Shown here: piece by piece, positions 44,887 to 55,279 of the stretch | Numbering within the stretch: the first letter of the stretch is position 1 | How the letters are laid out: each line of letters starts with the position of its first letter | Assembly: GCA_016292145.1 (NCBI GenBank) | Contig: JAEFBA010000001.1 | Coordinates: 1 to 64,000, forward strand | Length of the DNA: 64,000 nt | DNA from: Saccharofermentans sp. | GTDB lineage: Bacteria > Bacillota > Clostridia > Saccharofermentanales > Saccharofermentanaceae | Reading direction: 5' to 3' | Translations under genes and position numbers: made by a program | The notes under the pieces: generated by a model | Told to the model about the DNA's origin: nothing | What the model saw: only the letters and a program-made list of their open reading frames with translations | The model's database searches: none

Positions 44887-46215
44887 TTACTCTTCTGTCT
44901 TAGCCTCTTCAGCGGGTGCCTCAGGCTCCTTGGGCTCAACCTTGACTGCCTTGGATGCGAGATACTCAACTGTCTTACGAGCGCGGATGGAATCCTTGAT
45001 GAATGCGGAATCTTCGCCGATGGACTTCTTTACTTCCTCAACGTCGATCTTGTATGTGTTAGCGATCTGTGAGAGCTCTTCGTTGTAGTCCTCTTCTGTA
45101 ACCTCAGGATTGATCTTCTCTGTGATCTTCTCGATAACGAGTGAAGACTTAACTCTTACGCGTGCCATGGGCTCTAACGACTTCTTGAACTCGTCCATGC
45201 TCTGGCCGACATACTGGAGGTACATGTCAAGAGCGATGCCCTGGTTGGACATACGAGCTGCCTGATCGTCAGCCATCTGCTCTACTTCGTTCTGAACCAT
45301 TGATTCCGGGATGTCGATCTCGCAGTTGTCGCATACGGCACGAACTGTCTCGTTCTCGAAAGCTGCCTTGTTGTCCTTGTCAGCTCTCTCCTGCTGCTTT
45401 GCTCTTACGTCAGCCTTGAGCTCGTCAAGAGTATCGAACTCGGAAACGTCCTTTGCGAACTCGTCATCGAGCTCAGGAACTACTTCTGTCTTGATTGCGT
45501 GGATCTTTACGTTGAATGTAGCATCAGCGCCCTTGAGGTCTTCTGCATGATAGTCTTCAGGGAACTTAACTTCGATAGTGAATTCTTCACCTTCGCTGTG
45601 GCCTGCTACCTGCTCCTCGAAGCCGGGGATGAAGGACTTGGAACCGAGCTTTAAGTTATAACCCTCGCCCTTGCCGCCTTCGAAAGCGACACCGTCCTTG
45701 AAGCCTTCGTAGTCGATAGTAACTGTGTCGCCTTCCTGAGCTGCACGGTCAGTAACTTCCTCGAGAGAAGCATTTCTCTTTCTCATGCGCTCGATCTCAG
45801 CGTCAACGTCCTCATCTGTAACAACCTGATCCTTGAAGGGAACTTCAACGCCCTCATACTGACCAAGCTCGAATTCAGGCTTAACGTAAACTGTGACAGT
45901 GTACTTGATTCCGTTCTCGTTGATGTCAGTAACGTCCATCTCAGGTCTGGAGACAACCTTGAGGTCGTGCTCCTTAACTGCTTCAGGATACTGAGTATTT
46001 GCGATCTCATTCATAGCGTCCTCATAAAGTACGCCCTCGCCATAATACTGGCAGACAAGCTGATAAGGAACCTTGCCCTTACGGAAGCCGGGAACCTGGA
46101 AACGGTTCTTGTTCTTGTTGTAAGCCTTCTTTAAGGCTTCGTTCCACTCTTCCTTGCTTGACTCAAGGCTGATTACTACCTGAGAGTGTTCTTTCTTCTC
46201 AATTGTGGATGCCAT
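44887..46215 (-). CDS. tig: trigger factor
   Basis: VPGFRKGKVPYQLVCQYYGEGVLYEDA; PPIase-like GDTVTIDYEGFKDGVAFEGGKGEGYNLKLGSKSFIPGFEEQVAG. Confidence 0.97.
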   Translation of the reverse strand: MASTIEKKEHSQVVISLESSKEEWNEALKKAYNKNKNRFQVPGFRKGKVPYQLVCQYYGEGVLYEDAMNEIANTQYPEAVKEHDLKVVSRPEMDVTDINENGIKYTVTVYVKPEFELGQYEGVEVPFKDQVVTDEDVDAEIERMRKRNASLEEVTDRAAQEGDTVTIDYEGFKDGVAFEGGKGEGYNLKLGSKSFIPGFEEQVAGHSEGEEFTIEVKFPEDYHAEDLKGADATFNVKIHAIKTEVVPELDDEFAKDVSEFDTLDELKADVRAKQQERADKDNKAAFENETVRAVCDNCEIDIPESMVQNEVEQMADDQAARMSNQGIALDMYLQYVGQSMDEFKKSLEPMARVRVKSSLVIEKITEKINPEVTEEDYNEELSQIANTYKIDVEEVKKSIGEDSAFIKDSIRARKTVEYLASKAVKVEPKEPEAPAEEAKTEE

Positions 46216-46295
46216 GTTATATATCCTCCAAAATAATTATTATTATTTTATAGCCGAGTATGAATTGTATCACAGCACGGCGAAAGATTGCAATA

Positions 46296-46820
46296 TTATA
46301 ATACGGTTACTTGTATTCCCTTTAAGACATCTAATGTTGCCTGATGAAGATCAGGAGCAAAAGAAGCCGTAAGAGATGAATCTACGATGACTTCAGCCTC
46401 AGGAGCGGCAGCCTTTGCGATAACTGCGTTTGAAACTACGCAGATGTTGGAGACAAGGCCGCAGACTTCGATGGAAGAAATCTCAGATGCGTTCTCCTTA
46501 AGGTATTCAGCGAGCTCGACGCTGCCGAATGTGAGCTTCTCGAAGCACTTTTTGCCTTCGAGGAGGGGCTTTAACTCATCGCAGAGTCCCCAGCCGTCGG
46601 AACCTTTGATGCAATGAGGCACAGGCAGGTTCTTTCCCTCCTGTGTTTCCATGTAGTTCTCGAAATGAGTATCAAGCGTATAGACTATCTCGTCGCCTGA
46701 TCCTTCAAATTCCCTGATCTTTGAGATGATGCCGGGAATGATCTTGTCAGCACCTTCAAAACCGAGTGCTCCGTCGATAAAATCCTTCTGCATGTCTACG
46801 ACAACAAGAACCTTACGCAT
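46296..46820 (-). CDS. isochorismatase-family cysteine hydrolase
   Basis: VLVVVDMQKDFIDGALG; HCIKGSDGW; VCGLVSNICVVSNAV. Confidence 0.9.
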   Translation of the reverse strand: MRKVLVVVDMQKDFIDGALGFEGADKIIPGIISKIREFEGSGDEIVYTLDTHFENYMETQEGKNLPVPHCIKGSDGWGLCDELKPLLEGKKCFEKLTFGSVELAEYLKENASEISSIEVCGLVSNICVVSNAVIAKAAAPEAEVIVDSSLTASFAPDLHQATLDVLKGIQVTVL

Positions 46821-46844
46821 AAGATTACCTCCTTCGGGTATTAA

Positions 46845-46873
46845 AAAAGCTGCCGCCTGTCAGCAGCAGCTTT
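46845..46873 (-). terminator. intrinsic terminator after tRNA-Arg
   Basis: Minus strand AGCTGC...GCAGCTTTTTTAAT. Confidence 0.65.
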
Positions 46874-46878
46874 GTGTA

Positions 46879-46955
<77 letters not shown>

Positions 46956-47064
46956 GTATAAAGCATTGGTCTCCCAATAGCCTAATAATGATATTACTTG
47001 AAGCCTTGAATGTCAATCACGATTTGTATAGAATACTTGCGATTAAAAAATATGGGGAATAAAC

Positions 47065-47811
47065 ATGAGCAATTATAATCCTGATGCACAGCTGTTGAAG
47101 GAGCTGGCTCTTATCAACTGCAGAGAACTTGGCGGAATGCCGCTTAAAGGCGGCAACACATTCAGAAGCGGGCTTTTCATAAGGTCCGGTTCACCGCACT
47201 ACCTTAAGCCTAAAGAAGTCACCGAAGTTAAAGAATACGGGATCAAGACCGTCATTGACTTAAGAGGCGTTGAAGAGATAGCCCAGGCCGGAAACCCTTT
47301 TATCAAAGATCCGGATGTCGATTATTACAACATCCCGCTCCTTAACGGCAATCCCAACGATACCAAGGATCAGACGATGGAATATCTGAGGACTCACGTT
47401 CTCGGTGATTACTACATCATAATCGCTGAAGAGATGGGCGACCGCCTCGCTGAGATCATGAGGGTTCTTTTAGACTGCAAGGGCACTGCCCTGTTCCACT
47501 GCCACCACGGCAAGGACAGGACCGGAGTCGTCGCCGCTATCCTCTATCTTATAAGCGGAGCTTCCAGAAAAGACATCATTACCAACTACAAGATCTCATA
47601 CGAATATCTTAAGGATTTCCTCGTACCCTATATGCGCAGGATGCCTGATGACCTAAAGCATGCATTAAGGTCCGATGAACAGAATATGGTCATGTTCCTG
47701 GATTATATCGACAGAAAATGGAATGGCGACGTCTGCAATCTTCTTATTGCTAACGGTCTTACTTCACATGAGACAGACCTGCTCAGAGCCAAGTGCGTTA
47801 AGAAGCCTTAA
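47065..47811 (+). CDS. protein tyrosine/serine phosphatase
   Basis: INCRELGGMPLKGG; active-site HCHHGKDRTGVVAAI (CX5R). Confidence 0.92.
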   Translation: MSNYNPDAQLLKELALINCRELGGMPLKGGNTFRSGLFIRSGSPHYLKPKEVTEVKEYGIKTVIDLRGVEEIAQAGNPFIKDPDVDYYNIPLLNGNPNDTKDQTMEYLRTHVLGDYYIIIAEEMGDRLAEIMRVLLDCKGTALFHCHHGKDRTGVVAAILYLISGASRKDIITNYKISYEYLKDFLVPYMRRMPDDLKHALRSDEQNMVMFLDYIDRKWNGDVCNLLIANGLTSHETDLLRAKCVKKP

Positions 47812-49107
47812 CCTACGCTCTCACCCAGATCGATACGGGTAACATTTCCGAAGTCATCAAATCTGAAGGCCAGCGTGAACTCGCCGTCTACGTTTTTGAA
47901 TGAGCTCTGATAGTTGCACTCATCGAACATCGGATATACAAGAAGGAGCTCCGAAACATTCATACCGACATAGATGTCCTCTCCGAGCGTGAAGTCACCC
48001 TGGTTACGGACGACTACGGAAAAGAGCTTTCCTACAGACCACCTGCCGTCTTTGATGTCAGCAGTAAATCTTAATGTAACGCCCTTGTATGCAAGCGCGA
48101 CGATATCATTGGAAACTGTTGAGAGAACAGGCTCGCCCAGAAGTCTGTAGATCTCGCTCTGGCTGTATGTTGAGCCCATTCTCAGCTTGCTTACGCCGTT
48201 CTTGTAAAGGCTTATCTCGCTGATCGTGGACGGGATATGATCCAAGATGCAGAATCCGTTGGTGTCCTTATATACTTTGAGAGATACACTTTTCGAGGTA
48301 AACGAATCGTTATAATCGGTGAAGACTTCGGGGATCCTGTATAAGACATGGGTCGGCGACAGGATCTTCAGTTCATAATCCTTGGTGCTGGTCTTAACCT
48401 TCATTTTGTAGTATTCGACGATGGAATTCGCCTTCGCCTGGATGACGGAATTCAAGTAGATATCGGAATTGTATGAAGACCTGATCACCGCTTCGAGGCC
48501 GTCGACATTGCCTTCATCGATCATATCGAAATAGTGATTCATAAAAGCATATGCAAACATCGAATCATTTACATATTTGCCGCCTATGGAAAATTCGCCG
48601 TCATTATCAGCCAGGATGAATCTTACGGGAGGTGCCTTTGAATCCCTGTCCTTGGAATAGACAAGCTCAACGACATCCATATCACCGTATTCATCAATGG
48701 TCTTGTATTGCTCACCGGCATTTGCATCGATCTCATTGAAAAAGACATTCTTTTCCGATTCGGTCAGAAACCTGAATGAATCAGGCGTGCCGTGGACCTG
48801 TGAATTCTTGCGCAGCACAGAACAGTATTCTGCAAAAACAGAATATGACAGGCCGTCGAGCTGGCTTTCCGGTATCTTGGAGAAAGCGTCTGACACATTG
48901 CGTTCGTCTGATATTGCAACGACAACGATCCTGGCAAGTTCGGATTTGGAAAGTTCCTTCTGTGCTGCCTTAAAGCCTTTGGAAAGGCCGGTAAAGAAAT
49001 TGCATCCTGTAAGACAGACAGACATTCCCATTACCAGGCAAATGCACATGATAACAGCGAGGATCTTATGTGCTGATCCCTTGAAAAGCTTCAAGCTGTT
49101 ACCCTTT
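47808..49107 (-). CDS. hypothetical lipoprotein (start approximate)
   Basis: Hydrophobic ILAVIMCICLVMGMSVCLTGC lipobox; the track start at 49184 overlaps rlmB, so an internal TTG start is more plausible. Confidence 0.6.
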
Positions 49108-49119
49108 CTGTACAACTCC

Positions 49120-49989
49120 TCAAACCTCTTTATGTCTCTTTGCCTGTGCCTCGAAAAGCACGACACCTGCTGCAACAGCAGCATTTAAGCTGTTTACGTG
49201 CCCTGACATCGGAATCGATACCGTAAAGTCACAGCATTTCCTTACGCCGTCTCTCATTCCGTCGCCTTCGCTGCCTATGACCACTACAAGATTACCTGAA
49301 TAATCCGCATCGTGGTACTCATAATCAGCATTCATATCCGTACCGCAGACCCAGAAGTTTTCCTTCTCCTTAAGTCTCGTAAGTGTCTGAGCAAGATTCG
49401 TTACCCTTGCTACAGGAACATACTCGATAGCGCCTGCAGAAGCCTTGGCTACCATCGAATCCAGAGTAACGGAACGCCTCTCCGGAATGATGACACCGTC
49501 AACGCCGCAGCAGTCTGAGATCCTTAAGATAGAACCCAGATTATAGGCATCCTTGATCTCATCTAATGCAACGAGCAAGGCAGGTCTGCCCTCGTCCCTG
49601 CACTTACCGATTATCTCATCAAGATCGGCATATTTATGAGGTGCAACTGAGGCAATAACGCCCTGGTGATTGTGAGTAGCACTCATCTTATCAAGGATCT
49701 GTCTTGTTGCCCTTGTAACGATGATCCCGCGCTTATTTGCTTCGTCTAAGATCCTGATAAGGCCGTGGTCCAAAGGCTTGTCGCCATCAGGCTTTAAGAT
49801 CCATATCTTATTGAAATCTCTTCCTGCGGCAAGCGCTTCAGTTACGGCATTTCTGCCTTCCAGCTTATCCGTGGCACCTGCGTCTGCAAATGCGTTATCC
49901 TCACGGTCACGCTTGAATTCGGGCCTTGCCTGTTTTGCAGGTCTGCCGGGCTTTCTGTCCTGATTAAAACGTCTCTTACCTTTGTCCAA
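49120..49989 (-). CDS. rlmB: 23S rRNA (guanosine-2'-O-)-methyltransferase, RlmB/SpoU family
   Basis: EGRNAVTEALAAGRDFNKIWI; LLVALDEIKDAYNLGSILRISDCCGVDGVI; IGSEGDGM; IPMSGHVNSLNAAVAAGVVLFE. Confidence 0.95.
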   Translation of the reverse strand: MDKGKRRFNQDRKPGRPAKQARPEFKRDREDNAFADAGATDKLEGRNAVTEALAAGRDFNKIWILKPDGDKPLDHGLIRILDEANKRGIIVTRATRQILDKMSATHNHQGVIASVAPHKYADLDEIIGKCRDEGRPALLVALDEIKDAYNLGSILRISDCCGVDGVIIPERRSVTLDSMVAKASAGAIEYVPVARVTNLAQTLTRLKEKENFWVCGTDMNADYEYHDADYSGNLVVVIGSEGDGMRDGVRKCCDFTVSIPMSGHVNSLNAAVAAGVVLFEAQAKRHKEV

Positions 49990-49992
49990 AGC

Positions 49993-50436
49993 TTATTCCT
50001 TCTTTTCTTCTGTTTCTGCCGGAGGAGTCTTTTTAATAACGCCGTCGCAGATGTCAAAACTCTTGTAGATCAGATATTCCATCCTGGGCTCTTCGTTGTT
50101 GAGGAAGAGATATCCCAAAAGGGCTTCAAATCCTGTTGCGTACATGTAATCAGCATGATTCGCATTTTTCGAGACCGCGTGAGGATTGGAATTCTTACCT
50201 CTTCTGAAATAATCAGTCTCCTTCTCCGTCAGCTCGTCCTGCAAAATCCTTATGCTGTTTGCCTGCGCTTCGGCAGACACATAGCGCACCGTGTTGTTAT
50301 GCATCTTGTTATTGCTCCCGGCTCCGAGCGAAGCTGATTTGCAGCGGGCATAGAGCTCGTATATCGAATCTCCGATATAGGCCAATACCAGAGGCGATAC
50401 TTCGCGAAGATCCTGTGCAATAAACGGTTTGATCAT
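49993..50436 (-). CDS. mrnC: Mini-ribonuclease 3
   Basis: LVLAYIGDSIYELYAR; RRGKNSNPHAVSKNANHADYMYATGFEALLGYLFL. Confidence 0.93.
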   Translation of the reverse strand: MIKPFIAQDLREVSPLVLAYIGDSIYELYARCKSASLGAGSNNKMHNNTVRYVSAEAQANSIRILQDELTEKETDYFRRGKNSNPHAVSKNANHADYMYATGFEALLGYLFLNNEEPRMEYLIYKSFDICDGVIKKTPPAETEEKKE

Positions 50437-51845
50437 CAGTTAGCCTTCTCGATCTTAAAGCCGCCGGGTACGTCCTTAACGGTGTAACCCTTTGACTGGA
50501 TCTCGTCTCTGATCTGATCAGCCAGAGCGTAATCCTTAGCCTTCTTTGCTTCAGCTCTCTTATTGGCAAGTTCTGTGATCTCTTCAGGGATTGCATCCTC
50601 AAGATCCAAAAGGATTCCGAGAACACCTGTGAGTTCTAAGATCTTATCTCTTGCGGCCGTGAGCGTTGCTGCTGATACCTTTGCCTCCTGAGCGCTCGTA
50701 TTTGTCTGGCGGACAAGATTGAAGATATCGGTAATTGCATCGGCACTGTTCAAGTCATCATCCATGTGAGCGATGAAGCTGTCGCCTGCTGCCTTGATGG
50801 CGTCCTCCAGGACCTTATCTGCTTCAGGATCGCCGGCAAGATCGCCGTTGCCAAGAACGAAGTTAGCATTTCTTACGCAGTTGGAGATCCTTCCGAGGCT
50901 CGTCTGTGCAGCTGCAAGAAGCTCATCGGAGAAATTGATGGGGCTTCTGTAGTGGCCGAGCAGGATGAAGAATCTGATTACGTTGTAAGGATACTTCTTA
51001 ACGATATCCCTGATCGTGAAGAAGTTGCCCAAAGACTTGCTCATCTTCTCGCCGTCGATATTGACGAAAGCGTTGTGGACAAAATAGTTGCAGAATGCGC
51101 AGCCGTTTGCAGCCTCACTCTGGGCGATCTCATTCTCGTGGTGCGGGAAGATAAGATCCTGTCCGCCGCCGTGGATATCGATCGTATCACCAAGATACTG
51201 CTTGATCATGGCAGAGCACTCGATGTGCCAGCCCGGTCTGCCTTCGCCCCAGGGTGATCCCCATGAAGGCTCGCCTTCTTTCTTGAACTTCCAGACAGCG
51301 AAATCGCCGGGATTCTTCTTGCCTTCGTAAGATGCCTTGCGCTCACCGCCGCCTGCCTCAAGCTCATCGAGCTTATAGTGTGAGAGCTTGCCGTAATCAG
51401 CCTTCTTGGAAACGTCATAGTAAACGCCGTCACCTTCGATGATGTAGGTGTAGCCGTTCGCTTCCATAGCCTTGATGAGACCTATTATGGCCTTCATAGA
51501 CTGGGTTGCTCTGGGCTGGTATGTCTGACGCTTGATGTTAAGGCCGTCTGCGTCAACATAGTATTCCTTGATGAAGCGGTCAGCGAGCTGCTCTACTGTG
51601 ATGCCTTCCTCGTTGGCGCGCTTGATCATCTTGTCGTCGATATCGGTAAAGTTCTGTACGAACGTTACATCATAGCCTCTGTATTCAAGATATCTTGCGA
51701 GGGTATCGAAAGTAACAAAAGGTCTGGCATTGCCAAGATGGAAATAGTTATAGACCGTAGGGCCGCACGCATACATCTTGACCTTGCCTTCTTCAATAGG
51801 CTTGAAATCTTCCTTGTATCTTGTGAGTGTGTTGTAAAGCTTCAT
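50436..51845 (-). CDS. cysS: cysteine--tRNA ligase
   Basis: [74 protein letters not shown]. Confidence 0.97.
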   Translation of the reverse strand: MKLYNTLTRYKEDFKPIEEGKVKMYACGPTVYNYFHLGNARPFVTFDTLARYLEYRGYDVTFVQNFTDIDDKMIKRANEEGITVEQLADRFIKEYYVDADGLNIKRQTYQPRATQSMKAIIGLIKAMEANGYTYIIEGDGVYYDVSKKADYGKLSHYKLDELEAGGGERKASYEGKKNPGDFAVWKFKKEGEPSWGSPWGEGRPGWHIECSAMIKQYLGDTIDIHGGGQDLIFPHHENEIAQSEAANGCAFCNYFVHNAFVNIDGEKMSKSLGNFFTIRDIVKKYPYNVIRFFILLGHYRSPINFSDELLAAAQTSLGRISNCVRNANFVLGNGDLAGDPEADKVLEDAIKAAGDSFIAHMDDDLNSADAITDIFNLVRQTNTSAQEAKVSAATLTAARDKILELTGVLGILLDLEDAIPEEITELANKRAEAKKAKDYALADQIRDEIQSKGYTVKDVPGGFKIEKAN

Positions 51846-51895
51846 ATATAAATTCTCCTTTTCGTGTTAAATCATTAAGCCGGTCAGTTCATGAT

Positions 51896-52015
51896 TCAAC
51901 ATCGGCAGGATCTGAGATTTATCAATTTCAGGTATAAAAAAACAGCACCAGCCACATTATCAGAGGCCGGGCCGGAAGATGCGTAATCATATGCACCAAT
52001 ATATTGTTCCATCAT
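51896..52015 (-). CDS. possible 39-aa short ORF in the cysS leader (ends ...RSCRC)
   Basis: AAGGAG just upstream of ATGATG; translation MMEQYIGAYDYASSGPASDNVAGAVFLYLKLINLRSCRC*. Confidence 0.3.
   Translation of the reverse strand: MMEQYIGAYDYASSGPASDNVAGAVFLYLKLINLRSCRC
51936..51980 (-). terminator. intrinsic terminator upstream of cysS
   Basis: Minus strand CGGC-CCGGCC-loop-GGCTGG-T-GCTG followed by TTTTTTT. Confidence 0.75.
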
Positions 52016-52024
52016 ATTCTCCTT

Positions 52025-52195
52025 AAAAACCCCCGAAGCATAGCGGACTCTGATTGACACCCGGAAATCCAGGGCGGTGCTCAGGTATCAGATCTCAATA
52101 GTCCAACTTACAAGGCTTTACATCAAAAAGACAGGCCCAAGCTCCTTATTACGTCATGTAGGTCCAATTTAGAGGCCACCATGTTCGAGTTATCT
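52025..52195 (-). ncRNA. candidate structured leader/ncRNA between purB and cysS
   Basis: Bulged hairpin GGAC..TCTGAT..CACC/GGTG..ATCAGA..GTCC lying between the purB terminator and the downstream terminator. Confidence 0.4.
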
Positions 52196-52205
52196 ATATT
52201 TTAAT

Positions 52206-52256
52206 ATAAAAAGCGGGATATGCCAAACTGCGATCACGCCAGCCGGAATATCCCGC
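52206..52256 (-). terminator. intrinsic terminator downstream of purB
   Basis: Minus strand GCGGGATAT...ATATCCCGCTTTTTAT. Confidence 0.85.
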
Positions 52257-52288
52257 ATAAGTTACTGTTTGTTGCGCTTACTTGTCTC

Positions 52289-53731
52289 TTATACTTTCAG
52301 CTCTACTTCACTTACCTCAAGGTCATCCTTGTGCGCTTCGATCAACGGTCTGACACACTCTGTAAGGAATGCGTCGACCTGCTCGGGACATCGTCCGATG
52401 TAAAGCTTGGGATCCCTGAGCTTCAAGAGTTCATCCATTGTCATGCCGAACTTCGGGTCAGCTGCGATCCTCTCGAGAAGATCATTGGGCTTGCCTTCAT
52501 TCTTAACAACAGAACCCGCCTGCATGGAGAGCTGACGGATCTCCTCGTGGAGTTCCTGACGGTTTCCGCCCTTCTTCGTAGCTTCCATCATGATGTTCTC
52601 TGTCATCATGAAAGGCAGCTCATCATTAATGTGCTTCTCGATCATCTTGGGATATACGACAAGACCGGAAACAACATTTGTATAGATGCCGAGGATAGCG
52701 TCAACTGCGAGGAATGCCTCAGGTACTGAGATCCTCTTATTTGCAGAGTCATCCAATGTTCTCTCGAACCACTGCTCTGAAGATGTCATTGCAGGATTAA
52801 GAACATCAGCGATCACATATCTTGAAAGAGATGCGATTCTCTCTGATCTCATAGGATTTCTCTTATAAGCCATTGCGGAAGATCCGATCTGGTTCTTCTC
52901 GAAAGGCTCTTCGATCTCCTTTAAGTGCTGGAGAAGTCTGATATCGTTAGAGAACTTGTGAGCGCTCTGTGCGATGGCAGCAAGTGCAGAAAGGACAGTG
53001 TAATCGATCTTTCTGGAATATGTCTGGCCGGATACATAGTAGGACTGCTCAAAGCCCATCTTCTCGCAGATCTTCTTGTCGAGTGCAACGCACTTTTCGT
53101 GGTCACCGTCGAAAAGATCATAGAAAGAAGCCTGTGTGCCTGTAGTACCCTTGCAGCCGAGGAGCTTCAGCGAAGCTATAGCATTTTCTACTGTCTCAAG
53201 ATCGAAAACAAGATCCTGGAGCCAGAGTGTTGCCCTCTTGCCTACCGTTACGAGCTGTGCAGGCTGGAAATGGGTAAATCCCAATGTCGGCATAGCCTTG
53301 TATTCGTCAGCAAAATCAGCAAGCTTTGCGATAACAACTACAAGTCTCTTCTTAATGAGCTCTAAAGCTTCTCTCATTATGATGATGTCTGTGTTGTCAC
53401 CTACATAGCAGGATGTAGCGCCAAGGTGAATGATACGGTCAGCACCGGAACCTGCGACCTGCTTGCCGTATGAATGAACATGAGCCATTACGTCATGACG
53501 GCGGATCTTCTCTTCGGCTGCGGCATCTTCGTAATCGATGTCATCCTTGTGAGCCTTAAGATCAGCGATCTGCTCATCAGTAATATCAAGACCTAATTCC
53601 TTCTCAGCTTCAGCCAATGCAATCCAGAGAAGTCTCCATGTACGGAACTTCTTATCAGGCGAGAAGATGTACTGCATCTCGCGGCTGGCATAGCGGGAGT
53701 TTAAAGGGCTCTCGTATGTATCTTTGCTCAT
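52289..53731 (-). CDS. purB: adenylosuccinate lyase
   Basis: HLGATSCYVGDNTD; GCKGTTGTQASF; QIGSSAMAYKRNPMRSERI. Confidence 0.95.
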   Translation of the reverse strand: MSKDTYESPLNSRYASREMQYIFSPDKKFRTWRLLWIALAEAEKELGLDITDEQIADLKAHKDDIDYEDAAAEEKIRRHDVMAHVHSYGKQVAGSGADRIIHLGATSCYVGDNTDIIIMREALELIKKRLVVVIAKLADFADEYKAMPTLGFTHFQPAQLVTVGKRATLWLQDLVFDLETVENAIASLKLLGCKGTTGTQASFYDLFDGDHEKCVALDKKICEKMGFEQSYYVSGQTYSRKIDYTVLSALAAIAQSAHKFSNDIRLLQHLKEIEEPFEKNQIGSSAMAYKRNPMRSERIASLSRYVIADVLNPAMTSSEQWFERTLDDSANKRISVPEAFLAVDAILGIYTNVVSGLVVYPKMIEKHINDELPFMMTENIMMEATKKGGNRQELHEEIRQLSMQAGSVVKNEGKPNDLLERIAADPKFGMTMDELLKLRDPKLYIGRCPEQVDAFLTECVRPLIEAHKDDLEVSEVELKV

Positions 53732-53733
53732 TA

Positions 53734-55020
53734 TTAAAGATCCTCCAACAATTTATCAACTGCTGTGATTTTAGCACAGATCGTGAGGATTCTGACGGCC
53801 TTCTCGATATCTTCGATTCCGGGGAATGAAGGAGCAAGTCTGATATTCGAATCAGAAGGATCCTTGCCGTAAGGATAGCTTGCGCCTGCAGGAGTAAGAG
53901 CTACGCCTGCTTCCTTGCACATTGCAACGACCTTTGTTGCAGTTCCGGGCATAGCGTAGAAGCTTACGAAATAACCGCCCTTAGGGTTTGTCCAGTGCCA
54001 GAGATCGTCAAAACCGAGCTCTTCTTCAAGAACGTTCTTGCAAGCTTCGAACTTCGGACGGAGGATTGCCGCATGCTTCATCATGTGAGCATAAACAGAC
54101 TCGCTGTCAGGAAGGAATCTTGCATGAGCTAACTGGTTGACTTTATTCGTGCAGATAGCCTGTGCATTCAAATACTTCTTTGCCCAAGTCATGTTGTCCT
54201 TATTCGCAGCAAAGCATGAGATACCGCCGCCTGCGAAAGTGATCTTGGATGATGAAGCGAACTCATATACCCTGTTGGCATGTCCATAGCTCTCGCAAAG
54301 TGAGAGCATGTCAGGGAGCCTGCCCCATGTGCTTCTGTCCTCATAGAGGTGGTGGCATACATAAGCGTTATCCCAGAAGATCCTGAAGTCAGGTGCTGCT
54401 GTCTCCATTTTCGCGAGCCTCTCGCAAACTTCTGCTGAATAAACAACGCCGTCCGGATTGCTGTAGCAAGGAACACACCAGATACCCTTAACGTTCTCAT
54501 CCTTAACGAGTTCTTCAACAACGTCCATGTCAGGGCCGTTCTCAGTCATGGGAACAGCGATGAGCTCAAAGCCCATTGTCTCTGTAACTCTGAAGTGTCT
54601 GTCATATCCGGGTGCCGGGCAGAGCCACTTTCTTCCCTCTACCTGTGACCAGGGCTTGGGAGAATCAACTTCACCGAAGACCATAGAACGCATAATCGCA
54701 TCATACATCTGGTTCAAAGATGAGGAATTACCCATGAAGATATTATCTTTATCTGTTCCGAGGAGCTCAGCGAAAACGGCTCTGATCTCTTCGATGCCGG
54801 GAGCGATACCGTAGTTCCTGGTATCTTCGTTCTTGGCAGTCTTGAAACCGTCCTTGAGCGTGTCATATATATCGTTGGAAAGGTCAAGCTGTACAGGAGA
54901 CGGCTTGCCGCGGGTCATATCGAGCGTAAGATTCAGTGCCTTGCACTTCTCATAGCGTTCGTTCAGCTCTTCCCTGACTTTGAGGAGCTCTTCTTTTGTC
55001 ATCTCACGGTAACCCTTCAT
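53734..55020 (-). CDS. PLP-dependent aminotransferase (type Ic aspartate aminotransferase-like)
   Basis: LTLDMTRGKPSPVQLDLS; GNSSSLNQMYDAIMRS; SSSKITFAGGGISCFA; start reset to ATG 55020 (AGGAAGG RBS). Confidence 0.85.
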   Translation of the reverse strand: MKGYREMTKEELLKVREELNERYEKCKALNLTLDMTRGKPSPVQLDLSNDIYDTLKDGFKTAKNEDTRNYGIAPGIEEIRAVFAELLGTDKDNIFMGNSSSLNQMYDAIMRSMVFGEVDSPKPWSQVEGRKWLCPAPGYDRHFRVTETMGFELIAVPMTENGPDMDVVEELVKDENVKGIWCVPCYSNPDGVVYSAEVCERLAKMETAAPDFRIFWDNAYVCHHLYEDRSTWGRLPDMLSLCESYGHANRVYEFASSSKITFAGGGISCFAANKDNMTWAKKYLNAQAICTNKVNQLAHARFLPDSESVYAHMMKHAAILRPKFEACKNVLEEELGFDDLWHWTNPKGGYFVSFYAMPGTATKVVAMCKEAGVALTPAGASYPYGKDPSDSNIRLAPSFPGIEDIEKAVRILTICAKITAVDKLLEDL

Positions 55021-55279
55021 GATAGCCAACCTTCCTAAAAATGAAATTTTTGATTTGTAATCTTGCATTTTCGGCATGGGCCACCCTGCCCAAAGCCTCA
55101 ACAATTATAGTTTATTAGGAAATTAAAGCAATAAACAAAAATCGAAAAATGGCATTTCTTCTTCTCGAAAATGCATTTTTAGACAAATTCGGCACGTTGC
55201 ACAACCAGGATCTTAAGTCCTGGTGGTTATTTGGATGAAAATCAGGGGCAGAAACCCACCAATTCCCTATGGTTATCTG

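Noticed and set aside
51896-52215. Cys T-box riboswitch upstream of cysS
   Set aside because: Expected for cysS, but the conserved AGGGTGGNACCGCG core could not be found; left as an unassigned leader.
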